The notes beneath the pieces were generated by a model, which ran no database searches, was not told the DNA's origin, and was given only the letters and a program-made list of their open reading frames with translations. Below, in pieces: positions 24,274 through 32,407 of a stretch of 64,000 bases of DNA. How positions within the stretch are numbered: position 1 is the first letter of the stretch; each line of letters begins with the position of its first letter. The stretch comes from Thiovibrio frasassiensis (GTDB taxonomy: Bacteria; Desulfobacterota; Desulfobulbia; Desulfobulbales; Desulfurivibrionaceae), in NCBI RefSeq assembly GCF_029607905.1, contig NZ_JAPHEH010000001.1, positions 2,323,530 through 2,387,529 on the forward strand. Reading direction: 5' to 3'. The position numbers and the translations under genes were made by a program.

Positions 24274-26112
24274 ATGAGTGTACAGAATTCCGATTCCGCA
24301 GCCGTCTACGACGAAAGCAAGATCAAAACCCTCAGCTCTCTCGAGCATATCCGGCTGCGGCCCGGCATGTACATCGGCCGGCTCGGCAACGGGAGTCATC
24401 CGGACGACGGGATCTACATCCTCCTCAAAGAGGTGGTGGATAACGCGGTGGATGAGTTCATCATGGGGGTGGGCAAGCGGATCAATGTGGATATCGGGGC
24501 GGACGGCGTGGTCAAGGTGCGGGATTTCGGCCGCGGCATCCCCCTGGGCAAGCTGGTCGAATGCGTGAGCGTGATCAACACCGGGGCCAAGTACAACACC
24601 GAGGTGTTCCAGTTTTCCGTGGGGCTCAACGGGGTGGGCACCAAGGCGGTCAACGCCCTGTCCGATCGCTTTGAGGTGACCTCCTTTAGGGACGGCAAAT
24701 TTGCCAGGGCCACCTTTGTCAACGGCGAGCTGGTTGGGGAAGAGCAGGGCGAGACTACGGAAAAGAACGGCACCCTGGTCTCTTTTCATCCGGATCCCAA
24801 TGCCTTTGAAGGCTTTTACTTCATGGGCGAGTTCGTACGCAAGCGGTTCTGGCGCTATGCCTACCTCAATGCCGGGCTCAAGATCTACTATGAAGGCGAG
24901 TGCTTTCATTCGGCCAACGGCCTTCTCGACCTGCTGGACAAGGAGATCGCCGACACCCAGCTCTACCCGCCCATCCACGCCAAGGACGCCACCCTGGAGT
25001 TCGCTTTTTCCCACACGGACGGCTATGGCGAGAGTTATTTTTCTTTTGTCAACGGCACCTACACCAACGAGGGCGGCACCCATCTTTCCGCCTTCCGCGA
25101 GGGAATCCTCAAGGGGATCAACGATTTCTCCGGCAAGAAGTTTTCCGGCGAGGATGTCCGGGAAGGGGTGGTGGGGGCCATCGCGGTCAAGGTGAAGGAC
25201 CCGATCTTCGAGTCGCAGACCAAGAACAAGCTGGGCAACACCGATGTCCGGGGAGATATCGTCAACACGGTCAAGGATTTTGTCTGCGATTTCTTCTACA
25301 AGAATACCGAGCTGGCCGAGATCATCATCGACAAGATCCAGCAGAGCGCCAAGATCCGCAAGGAACTGCAGCACGTGCGCAAGGAGGCCAAGGCCAAGGC
25401 CAAGAAGGTCGCGCTCAAGATCCCCCAGCTCAAGGATTGCAAGTACCATCCGAGCGCGGACAAGCCGTCCAGCCAGGAGCGTGAGAACATGCTTTTTCTC
25501 ACCGAGGGTCAGTCTGCCTCCGGCTCCATTGTCAGCTCCCGCGATCCCATGACCCAGGCGGTTTTTTCCCTCAAGGGCAAGCCGATGAACGTTTACGGCC
25601 AGCCCATGACCCTGTTGTATAAAAATGACGAGATGTACAATATGATGCGTACCCTCGATATCGAGGATTCGGTGGAAAGCCTGCGGTACGACAAGGTGAT
25701 CCTGGCCACCGATGCCGATGTGGACGGGCTGCATATCCGCAACCTGTTGCTCACCTATTTTCTCCAGTTCTTCGAGGCCCTGGTTAGGCGCGGGCATGTC
25801 TATATCCTTGAGACCCCCATCTTCCGGGTGCGCACCAAGGAAGAGACCATCTACTGCTATTCGGACAAGGAGCGGGCGGCGGCGGAAAAGAAGTTGGGCT
25901 CCAAAGGCAAAAAAGCGGTGGAGATCACCCGCTTCAAGGGATTGGGCGAGATCTCCCCCAAGGAGTTCAAGCAGTTCATCGGTCCGGACATGCGGTTGCA
26001 GCAGGTAAATATCGATACCTTAAGTGAAGTACCCAAGCTGCTCTCCTTTTACATGGGCAAGAATACGCCCGAGCGGAAAGAATATATCATGGATCATCTG
26101 GTGGTCGTGTAA
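24274..26112 (+). CDS. parE: DNA topoisomerase IV subunit B-like (GyrB/ParE family)
   Basis: 612 aa. GHKL ATPase: RPGMYIGRLG, KEVVDNAVDEFIMG, DFGRGIPLG and VGLNGVGTKAVNAL. Transducer, then TOPRIM with LTEGQSASGSI and ATDADVDGLHIRNLL. It lacks the ~170-residue insertion of proteobacterial GyrB and is of the short ParE type seen in Bacteroidetes-like topoisomerase IV. Two bases separate it from parC. The partner arrangement supports a type IIA topoisomerase that decatenates or relaxes DNA. Whether the genome has separate gyrase genes cannot be seen here. Confidence 0.9.
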   Translation: MSVQNSDSAAVYDESKIKTLSSLEHIRLRPGMYIGRLGNGSHPDDGIYILLKEVVDNAVDEFIMGVGKRINVDIGADGVVKVRDFGRGIPLGKLVECVSVINTGAKYNTEVFQFSVGLNGVGTKAVNALSDRFEVTSFRDGKFARATFVNGELVGEEQGETTEKNGTLVSFHPDPNAFEGFYFMGEFVRKRFWRYAYLNAGLKIYYEGECFHSANGLLDLLDKEIADTQLYPPIHAKDATLEFAFSHTDGYGESYFSFVNGTYTNEGGTHLSAFREGILKGINDFSGKKFSGEDVREGVVGAIAVKVKDPIFESQTKNKLGNTDVRGDIVNTVKDFVCDFFYKNTELAEIIIDKIQQSAKIRKELQHVRKEAKAKAKKVALKIPQLKDCKYHPSADKPSSQERENMLFLTEGQSASGSIVSSRDPMTQAVFSLKGKPMNVYGQPMTLLYKNDEMYNMMRTLDIEDSVESLRYDKVILATDADVDGLHIRNLLLTYFLQFFEALVRRGHVYILETPIFRVRTKEETIYCYSDKERAAAEKKLGSKGKKAVEITRFKGLGEISPKEFKQFIGPDMRLQQVNIDTLSEVPKLLSFYMGKNTPERKEYIMDHLVVV

Positions 26113-26114
26113 TC

Positions 26115-28178
26115 ATGGATACCTCCCATTATGGCGAGCTGCACAAGCTTTTTGATACCAATTTTCTGGACTACACCTCCTATGTCATCCGGGAGCGTGC
26201 GATTCCCGATGTGGCCGATGGCTTAAAGCCCGTACAGCGCCGTATCCTCCAGACCCTGTTCAATATGGACGACGGCCGTTACCACAAGGTGGCCAATGTG
26301 GTGGGCGACTGCATGAAGCTCCACCCCCATGGCGACGCCTCCATCTTTTCCGCCCTGGTCAATCTGGCCAACAAAGGGTATCTCATCGACCGGCAGGGCA
26401 ATTTCGGCAACATCTTCACCGGCGATCAGGCCTCCGCGGCCCGGTACATCGAATGCCGCCTCTCCCCCCTGGCCCGGGAGACCATGTTCAACAAGGATCT
26501 CACCGAGTTTGCCGACTCCTACGATGGCAGGATGCTCGAACCCGTTGCCCTGCCCGCCAAGATTCCCTTGTTGTTGATGCAGGGGGCGGAAGGGATCGCC
26601 GTAGGCATGGCCACCAAGATCATGCCCCATAATTTCTGCGAGCTGCTCGAAGCCCAGAAGAAGATTCTCCGGGATGAGCCGTTTACCCTGTATCCGGATT
26701 TTCTCCTCGGCGGCACCTTAGACGTTTCCGGCTACGAAGACGGCAACGGTCGTTTGCGCTGCCGGGCCAGAATCGAGGAGAAGAACGAAAAGACCATCAC
26801 CATCAAGGATATTCCCTACGGCACCACCACCCAGTCCCTGATCGAGAGTGTGGAAAAGGCGGCCCGGTCCAACAAGCTCAAGATTTTAAGCATCAACGAC
26901 TACACCGCCGAAGAGGTGGAGATCGAGATCAAGCTGGTGCGCGGCATCTATGCGGCCGACACCATCAAGGCCCTGTACGCCTTTACCGACTGTGAAATGC
27001 CGATCAGCCCCAACCTGACGGTGATTCTCGACAACAACCCGGCGGTGCTCACGGTGAGCGAGGTGCTGCGCCAGAATACCAAGAAGCTGGTACTCGATCT
27101 GGAAAAGGAGCTGACCATCGAGCATGGACGGCTCAAGGAAAAACTCCATGCCCACCTCTTGGAGCAGATCTTCATCGAAGAACGGCTCTATAAAGAGATC
27201 GAGGAGTGCAAAACCTACAAGGCGGTGGTCGAAACCATTGGTGCTGCCTTGCTGCCCTACCGGGATAAGTTGGTCCGCGAAGTGACCCCCGATGATATCG
27301 AACGGCTGCTGGAGATCCGGATCAAACGCATCTCCCGCTACGATCTGGACAAGAAGAAAAAGGATATCAAGGAGGTTCGGGACAAGATCAAGGCGGTGGA
27401 GAATCATCTTAAGGACATGGTGGTCTACACCATCAATTATCTGGACGATCTTCTCAATCGCTATGGCCATCTTTACCCGCGCCGCACCGAGATCGCCACC
27501 TTCGGCGAGGTGGAGGTGCGCAAGGTCGCCCTTTCCAACCTGACCATGGGATATGACCGGGAAACCGGCTTTCTCGGGCACCAGGTCAAGGCCAAGCCCG
27601 AGGATTCATTTTCCTGTTCCGAATATGACAAGCTGCTGCTTGTGTATCAGAACGGCATGTACAAGGTGATCAACGTGATCGACAAGCTCTTTGTCGGCCA
27701 TGACGTGCTCTGGTTCGGCAAGGTCGAGGGGAAACGGGTCTTCAATATCCTCTACCGAGAGGGAAGCAAGAATTTCTGTTATATCAAACGGTTCCAGAGT
27801 CCGAAATTCATTCTGGACAAAGAATACCGCCTCTTTCCTGAGCATAAGAGTTCCACCATCCTCTTTCTGGGCACCGGGGAAGGTGGCAGGGTGCGGGTGC
27901 ATCTGGCTCCGTCCAAACGCGCTCGCCACAACTATGTGGACTGCAGCTTCAGCGATATTTTGATCAAGGGTGCCTCGGCCTTAGGCAAAAGGGTTTCCGA
28001 CCGTCCGGTGCGGCGGATTGCCGAACTGCCTTCCGAAAAAGAGTCTTCCGAGACGACTGGGGTGCAACCACCTCTTTTCCCGACGACCAAAGAAGGCGAG
28101 GTCGGTCCACAGGCCGCCGGTGGGATAGGCGATGCTCCCGAGGCTGAAAGAACTGATCTCCCGTCGCAGGAAAAATAA
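26115..28178 (+). CDS. parC: DNA topoisomerase IV subunit A-like (GyrA/ParC family)
   Basis: 687 aa. The breakage-reunion domain holds the active Tyr111 in ASAARYIECRLSPLA. The quinolone-pocket region reads KLHPHGDASIF and the isoleucine-containing DNA-bending region is present further on. The protein is short for the family: a coiled-coil gate (~380-470) is followed by only ~200 residues, without a recognisable full six-bladed pinwheel or GyrA box. The tail is acidic and Pro-rich and looks disordered. Co-transcribed with parE. Confidence 0.9.
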   Translation: MDTSHYGELHKLFDTNFLDYTSYVIRERAIPDVADGLKPVQRRILQTLFNMDDGRYHKVANVVGDCMKLHPHGDASIFSALVNLANKGYLIDRQGNFGNIFTGDQASAARYIECRLSPLARETMFNKDLTEFADSYDGRMLEPVALPAKIPLLLMQGAEGIAVGMATKIMPHNFCELLEAQKKILRDEPFTLYPDFLLGGTLDVSGYEDGNGRLRCRARIEEKNEKTITIKDIPYGTTTQSLIESVEKAARSNKLKILSINDYTAEEVEIEIKLVRGIYAADTIKALYAFTDCEMPISPNLTVILDNNPAVLTVSEVLRQNTKKLVLDLEKELTIEHGRLKEKLHAHLLEQIFIEERLYKEIEECKTYKAVVETIGAALLPYRDKLVREVTPDDIERLLEIRIKRISRYDLDKKKKDIKEVRDKIKAVENHLKDMVVYTINYLDDLLNRYGHLYPRRTEIATFGEVEVRKVALSNLTMGYDRETGFLGHQVKAKPEDSFSCSEYDKLLLVYQNGMYKVINVIDKLFVGHDVLWFGKVEGKRVFNILYREGSKNFCYIKRFQSPKFILDKEYRLFPEHKSSTILFLGTGEGGRVRVHLAPSKRARHNYVDCSFSDILIKGASALGKRVSDRPVRRIAELPSEKESSETTGVQPPLFPTTKEGEVGPQAAGGIGDAPEAERTDLPSQEK

Positions 28179-28755
28179 TTCTCCCTGATGTGCAACAGGG
28201 CGTAGCCTGGGAATTTTTCCTCCCGTGCGCCCTGAGGAAAACTCCAACAATCAGTGCCCCCCAGAAATCTTTTTATATTTTTCCTCACAGGTTTTAGTGA
28301 AATCCTTGTTCTTGCCCGGATCCGCAGCAAAAAAGTAAAAAACAATTTTATTCCAGTGTGTTACCTGCATTTTGGTCGCGCAAGTAATCCGCAGCTAAAT
28401 GGTCTCGGCAAAAGGAAACATCCGGGAATTTCCACTTGCCATTTCCCTGGCGATAATAAAAAAAATAAAAAAACTCTCGGAGAAAACCTCTGGATATTGT
28501 TGGGTAATCCCGGTCATTTAGGTATTTCTTTGAATGCTTCATTAAAACTAGCAGTTGTGTTTTTCTTTTTTTTGTATACATCATAAAGTATAGTTGTAGA
28601 GCGGTTGGGTTCGTTTTCGGGATGTTTCGCTTGCCTTTTTAAGACACATCTGGTATCTTCGCCCACCTCTTAGAAACAGGAAGAGGGGATATTACGGCAG
28701 CGGTCAAGGACGAGCGTTTGCACTCTCGTTATGTGTTGCACAGGAGGAGGTAGCT
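28179..28755 (+). other. AT-rich intergenic region without a convincing gene
   Basis: 577 bases of visibly lower GC than the flanks, with poly-A/T tracts near 28260-28600. An imperfect inverted repeat, CAGGGCG (28196-28202) / CGCCCTG (28228-28234), lies just after parC with a nested GGAA/TTCC stem and may mark its transcript end. A short frame at 28254-28586 has low-complexity composition and no ribosome-binding site. The right part holds the candidate promoter of the next gene. Confidence 0.5.
28631..28659 (+). promoter_or_regulatory. Candidate sigma70-type promoter of the Bax-like gene
   Basis: TTGCCT (28631-28636), a 17-bp spacer and TATCTT (28654-28659). It would give a leader of about 90 bases that contains a CCTCTT/AAGAGG hairpin before the strong AGGAGGAGG ribosome-binding site. 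Confidence 0.4.
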
Positions 28756-29820
28756 ATGGACTCCCTTGCATCAAACCGTCCCCCGGACGTAACCCAAGAG
28801 CAGGAAAAAGATGTGGCAGCAAAACATGATGAAACCCCGATCTATTTTGGCAAAAGACCAGTAGATTCCGGGATGGTACGGATGGTTTCCGGAATATCCC
28901 TGGTCCTACTCTTCTTTCTTGTCGCTCTATTGACCCAGCCCTCTTCGGTATTTATTCGTTTTCCCCAACGATTTCAGTCTGTTCCCACCATCGAAGTCCA
29001 TTCCGCACAGGATCTGCTGAAACAACTCGTGGCAAATGATCTGTGGGAGGTTCAGGCATATTCAGAAGTACCCGCTGTTTTGGTCCGCCAGTTTCCTGGA
29101 GACATGCCTACCCTTGATGCGCCAACCCAAAAAAAGGCTTTTCTCCACGTCCTCCTTCCTGCGGCGATGATCGCCCTTTCCGAGGTGCAAGAAGAAAGGA
29201 TTAACTTTGAGAAAATTCTCGCTAAATTATCGCAGCCTTTTCACCGTTTGGACCTTAATCGGAAGGCAGAAGATTCTAGCCATCTTGCAGGATTATCACA
29301 AAACGAACTTTTTTTTCTACGTAATCTTTGCCACAAATACAGGACTTGCGAGGTCGCCGACCTGCGCCGTCGCATCAACCCGGTGCCAGTGAGCCTGATC
29401 ATGGCCCAAGGGGCACTGGAATCATCATGGGGTGGTTCCCGATTTGCTTTGGAGAAGAACAACCTCTTTGGTGTCTTGCGCTGGAACATGGAAGGGCGTG
29501 AGCCTGATGGACTGGAGGATGGCAAGGCCTACTACGGGAAGTCCTACGCTTCTCTGCTCGATTCCGTTCGTGGATATATTCTCATGATCAACAGGGCTCC
29601 CGCCTACAAAGAATTGCGGCAGCTCAGGGAAGATACCATGGATCCTCTTGTTTTGGCCAAGGGTTTGCACTTGTATTCCAATCGTGGAAGCAATTACATA
29701 GCTGATGTTGCTCAGCTTATCACAAGCAATGATTTGCAGGACTACGACCAGTGTGTGCTTGCGAATAAGACTGGGTTGCAGTCACGGGTTCGGTTTGCGA
29801 GCCTGGAAAATCTTCGTTAA
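28756..29820 (+). CDS. Membrane-anchored Bax-like glucosaminidase domain protein
   Basis: 354 aa. A cytosolic N-terminal segment of ~40 residues and one membrane helix (~42-62) are followed by a periplasmic part. The C-terminal half is a mannosyl-glycoprotein endo-beta-N-acetylglucosaminidase/Bax-type fold: VPVSLIMAQGALESSWGGSR with the catalytic Glu, KNNLFGVLRW, then YILMINRAPAYKELR and LHLYSNRGSNYIADV. Such proteins cut or remodel peptidoglycan. AGGAGGAGG is 7 bases before the ATG. It stands alone between intergenic regions. Confidence 0.88.
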   Translation: MDSLASNRPPDVTQEQEKDVAAKHDETPIYFGKRPVDSGMVRMVSGISLVLLFFLVALLTQPSSVFIRFPQRFQSVPTIEVHSAQDLLKQLVANDLWEVQAYSEVPAVLVRQFPGDMPTLDAPTQKKAFLHVLLPAAMIALSEVQEERINFEKILAKLSQPFHRLDLNRKAEDSSHLAGLSQNELFFLRNLCHKYRTCEVADLRRRINPVPVSLIMAQGALESSWGGSRFALEKNNLFGVLRWNMEGREPDGLEDGKAYYGKSYASLLDSVRGYILMINRAPAYKELRQLREDTMDPLVLAKGLHLYSNRGSNYIADVAQLITSNDLQDYDQCVLANKTGLQSRVRFASLENLR

Positions 29821-29920
29821 AGAAAGATTCAACGTTAGGTCCGTATTTTTTCCGTATTGTGCAGGGGTAAGACTCAGGCTATATTGTTGGATAAACACCC
29901 AGTAAAGCTTGGAGATCGCC

Positions 29921-30136
29921 GTGGCAGGCAGATATGAACAGAATACCACCTGTGAATTTTTTGTTACCTGTGATTTTTGTGTAAAGATCATGGCAAGTGT
30001 GCCGCAGTTTTCCAGCAAGATCCAGAACAAATACTGTCTCGCCGGTTTCGCCGACTGCGCCCGATATGCCTATGCCAAACAACATGGCTTTGGCAGCATC
30101 CCTGAAGACCTTTTCCCCAGCGCTTTCTATCTCTAG
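29921..30136 (+). CDS. Small Cys-rich conserved protein
   Basis: 71 aa from the GTG at 29921, preceded by GGAG at a good distance; a TTG at 29909 is the alternative. Five cysteines fall in a regular pattern: C-x5-C-x2-C, then KYCLAGFADCARYAYAKQ and a closing IPEDLFPS. I believe this C..C / YC...CARY / P.DLFP layout is a recurring small protein of deltaproteobacteria, often beside signalling genes, and it may bind metal. That is from memory, not from a search. It precedes the V4R gene by 117 bp. Confidence 0.6.
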   Translation: MAGRYEQNTTCEFFVTCDFCVKIMASVPQFSSKIQNKYCLAGFADCARYAYAKQHGFGSIPEDLFPSAFYL

Positions 30137-30195
30137 CCTTTCCCCGGAGTCCTTCTTTTTCGTTCGTTGGCCCATTGCCTTTTCTTTGGCGGATA

Positions 30196-30232
30196 TGCTA
30201 GCATTGTTTCATGCAATTCTAGCAATTATAAC
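30196..30232 (+). promoter_or_regulatory. Promoter with overlapping 11-bp palindrome, V4R-GGDEF genes
   Basis: TTGTTT (30204-30209), a 17-bp spacer and TATAAC (30227-30232). An inverted repeat TGCTAGCATTG-N7-CAATTCTAGCA (30196-30224, 10 of 11 pairs) covers the -35 and most of the spacer, the placement expected of a repressor operator. The V4R start codon is 22 bases downstream of the -10. Confidence 0.5.
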
Positions 30233-30253
30233 CAGAGGCAAAGAGGCACAACG

Positions 30254-30784
30254 ATGTTCAAGGCAGAACGGAAGTCCTTGCAGTTTGACTGGTCACTTCT
30301 TGGCGACATCGAATGGGGCCGCCCCAATCTTGGTCCCCAAACCACGGTCGCGGTCTATCGCCTGATGCAGTTCACCCTGCGGGATGCAATCATCTCCCAT
30401 ACCGATGTGGCCACTGCCAACCGGATATTTTACTCGGCCGGACAGAGTGCCGGTAAGGCGATCTATGGACATCTGCTTAAGAGTACCCAGGATTTTGACG
30501 GGTTCATCGCCGAGCTTCAGGAAACCTTGCGCACCCTTTCCATTGGTATTGTACGGCTAGAGGCGTCGGATCTGCAGAAGCAGCGTTTTGTCCTTACGGT
30601 GGCGGAAGACCTTGACTGCTCTGGCCTGCCCATGAGCGATGAGTTGGTTTGCACCTTTGACGAAGGCTTTATCGCTGCGCTCTTCTCCTCCCATTTCGGC
30701 AGGCAGTTTACGGCAAGGGAAACTGACTGTTGGTGCACCGGCGACCGGGTCTGCCGTTTCGAGGTCGTGGTTGCGGAAGCGTGA
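30254..30784 (+). CDS. V4R (4-vinyl reductase) domain protein
   Basis: 176 aa. The ATG at 30254 follows GAGG; the open frame upstream to 30167 covers the promoter. The C-terminal half is a V4R domain: LRTLSIGIVRLEASDLQ, then ESG-like FIAALFSSHFGRQFTARETDCW and CTGDRVCRFEVV, whose Cys pair is typical. V4R domains bind small hydrophobic molecules or metal. It probably senses a ligand and passes the state to the GGDEF protein encoded immediately after it (29-bp gap). Confidence 0.88.
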   Translation: MFKAERKSLQFDWSLLGDIEWGRPNLGPQTTVAVYRLMQFTLRDAIISHTDVATANRIFYSAGQSAGKAIYGHLLKSTQDFDGFIAELQETLRTLSIGIVRLEASDLQKQRFVLTVAEDLDCSGLPMSDELVCTFDEGFIAALFSSHFGRQFTARETDCWCTGDRVCRFEVVVAEA

Positions 30785-30812
30785 GTTCAAAAAACACCCC
30801 CTGGTAATCTAC

Positions 30813-31727
30813 ATGGAGCAAACAGAGGTCGAAAGACTGGACAGGATCAGCGCCCATCTGCATGCGCTGCTGCATCAAGGCCAATCCGGTCTGCTCGACC
30901 TTGCCGGAGAACCAGAGGATGAGATCCGCCAGGTGGGGGAATTTGTCAACTCCCTTGCGGAAGCCTTGTCCGGTCTGACCCATGCCGCCCACCATCTTTC
31001 CATCGGCGACATGGATGTGCCGATCATCGCCAAACTTCCCGCCTCGCATCATCTCAAGAATCTGCAAGCAACCCTCCGGCATCTCACCTGGCAAACCGGG
31101 CAGATAGCCAAGGGGGATTTTTCCCAGCGGGTGGAATTTCTAGGGGATTTTTCCCAATCGTTCAACTGGATGGTGGAACAGCTTGAGGCCTATCGGCAGA
31201 GGATTCTCGGCCAGAATCGGGAACTGGAACGCCTTGCCACCACCGATCCGCTGACCGGGGTCTATAACCGCCGTTATTTTATGGATTTCGCGACGAAGGA
31301 GTATCTGCGCTCCCAGCGCTATGCCCATCTTTTTTCGGTGATCCAGATGGATATCGATCATTTCAAGAAAATAAACGATACACATGGTCACGCGGTTGGC
31401 GATGAGGTGCTCAAGGCCTTTACCCTCACGTGTCAGGAGGCGCTTCGGGAAAGCGATGTCTTGGGACGTATCGGTGGAGAAGAATTCTCCATTATCCTGC
31501 CGGAAACCGAAAAAGAGGGGGCCTTGATCGTTGCGGAACGGATTCGCCGGAGTATCGCCGAGCTGAAGGTGGATGAGAATGATCAACGCATCCATTTTAC
31601 GGTCAGCAGCGGGGTCACCAATCTTCGGCCAGACGATCGCGGAATTGAGGCTGTGCTGCGAAGGGGGGATGAAGCCCTCTACCTTGCCAAAAACGGGGGG
31701 CGCAACAAGGTTTTTTTTGCCGAATAG
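30813..31727 (+). CDS. Diguanylate cyclase (GGDEF)
   Basis: 304 aa from the ATG at 30813; the frame is open further left, but that part lies inside the V4R gene. The N-terminal ~130 residues are helical, with a HAMP-like stretch (LATLRHLTWQTGQIAKGDFS type) but no membrane helix. The GGDEF domain begins at TDPLTGVYNRRYF, has the metal/GTP loop DIDHFKKINDTHGHAVGD and the active motif RIGGEEFSIILPETE (GGEEF). It should make c-di-GMP in the cytosol. The RxxD inhibitory site four residues ahead of GGEEF is RESD in this protein (ALRESDVLGRIGGEEF). Confidence 0.93.
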   Translation: MEQTEVERLDRISAHLHALLHQGQSGLLDLAGEPEDEIRQVGEFVNSLAEALSGLTHAAHHLSIGDMDVPIIAKLPASHHLKNLQATLRHLTWQTGQIAKGDFSQRVEFLGDFSQSFNWMVEQLEAYRQRILGQNRELERLATTDPLTGVYNRRYFMDFATKEYLRSQRYAHLFSVIQMDIDHFKKINDTHGHAVGDEVLKAFTLTCQEALRESDVLGRIGGEEFSIILPETEKEGALIVAERIRRSIAELKVDENDQRIHFTVSSGVTNLRPDDRGIEAVLRRGDEALYLAKNGGRNKVFFAE

Positions 31728-31730
31728 GTG

Positions 31731-32309
31731 TTAGGTCTCCCTGATTTTTTGCCAGATCGGCAGGGAGGGGCTGAGCTTTTTGAAACGATGGTCCCGGTCG
31801 ATGGCATCGCTGTTTTTGTGGTTCGCGATGAGAATCGCCCCGGTCTGCATGCTCTCTTCAATGAGTTTTTCAAAGCGCAGTTGCTGATCGCGTCCGGAAA
31901 AGGGCCGGTAGTAATAGACCACCTCGTAATTGCCGTAGCCTTCATAGCTCCAGATATCAGCCTGGGCAATCCGTTCCTCGCCGATGAGCCGGGCGGCAAT
32001 CCGGAAAGGATACGCATCCTTTTCGATCCCGTAGACCTCAAAACCAAACTGTTCGGCAACGAGGAGCACATTGCCGATTCCGCAGCCCACATCAAGGATG
32101 CGCGGCTGCCGGGCGGTCTGTCCAGCATGGTCAAGTCCGAGGAAGGTACTGACAAAGGAAAACTGGGCAAAGATCTGCCTGGTGTCCATGGCCACAAAGG
32201 GATATTCGCAATCGGGGTCGTTGCGTGTTTCCTTGACAGCATCCCGACTGTAAAAGCCGACGAATCGGTTGATGATGTTGAAAAAAATATCGTTTTCTTC
32301 GTTATCCAT
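31731..32309 (-). CDS. Class I SAM-dependent methyltransferase
   Basis: 192 aa. Motif I is PRILDVGCGIGNVLLVAE, followed by an acidic ribose-binding site in VYGIEKDAYPF. The later acceptor region (VVYYYRPFSGRDQQLRFEKL) gives no substrate. The stop lies 3 bases from the stop of the convergent GGDEF gene, with no room for a terminator. The gene start lacks a strong Shine-Dalgarno. The 98-bp gap to the M20 gene on the same strand may allow co-transcription. Confidence 0.88.
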   Translation of the reverse strand: MDNEENDIFFNIINRFVGFYSRDAVKETRNDPDCEYPFVAMDTRQIFAQFSFVSTFLGLDHAGQTARQPRILDVGCGIGNVLLVAEQFGFEVYGIEKDAYPFRIAARLIGEERIAQADIWSYEGYGNYEVVYYYRPFSGRDQQLRFEKLIEESMQTGAILIANHKNSDAIDRDHRFKKLSPSLPIWQKIRET

Positions 32310-32407
32310 ATCTTTTCAAAAAAGAGGGTTGCAGGAGAAGGGACGGACAAAAAAGGTCTATACCACGGATTGGGCATAAATTCTTCGGAAAGTTCTCTGC
32401 CGGGGGA

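Noticed and set aside
28254-28586. A 110-codon frame in the AT-rich gap
   Set aside because: No Shine-Dalgarno, Lys/Phe-rich ending from A/T tracts and no family likeness.
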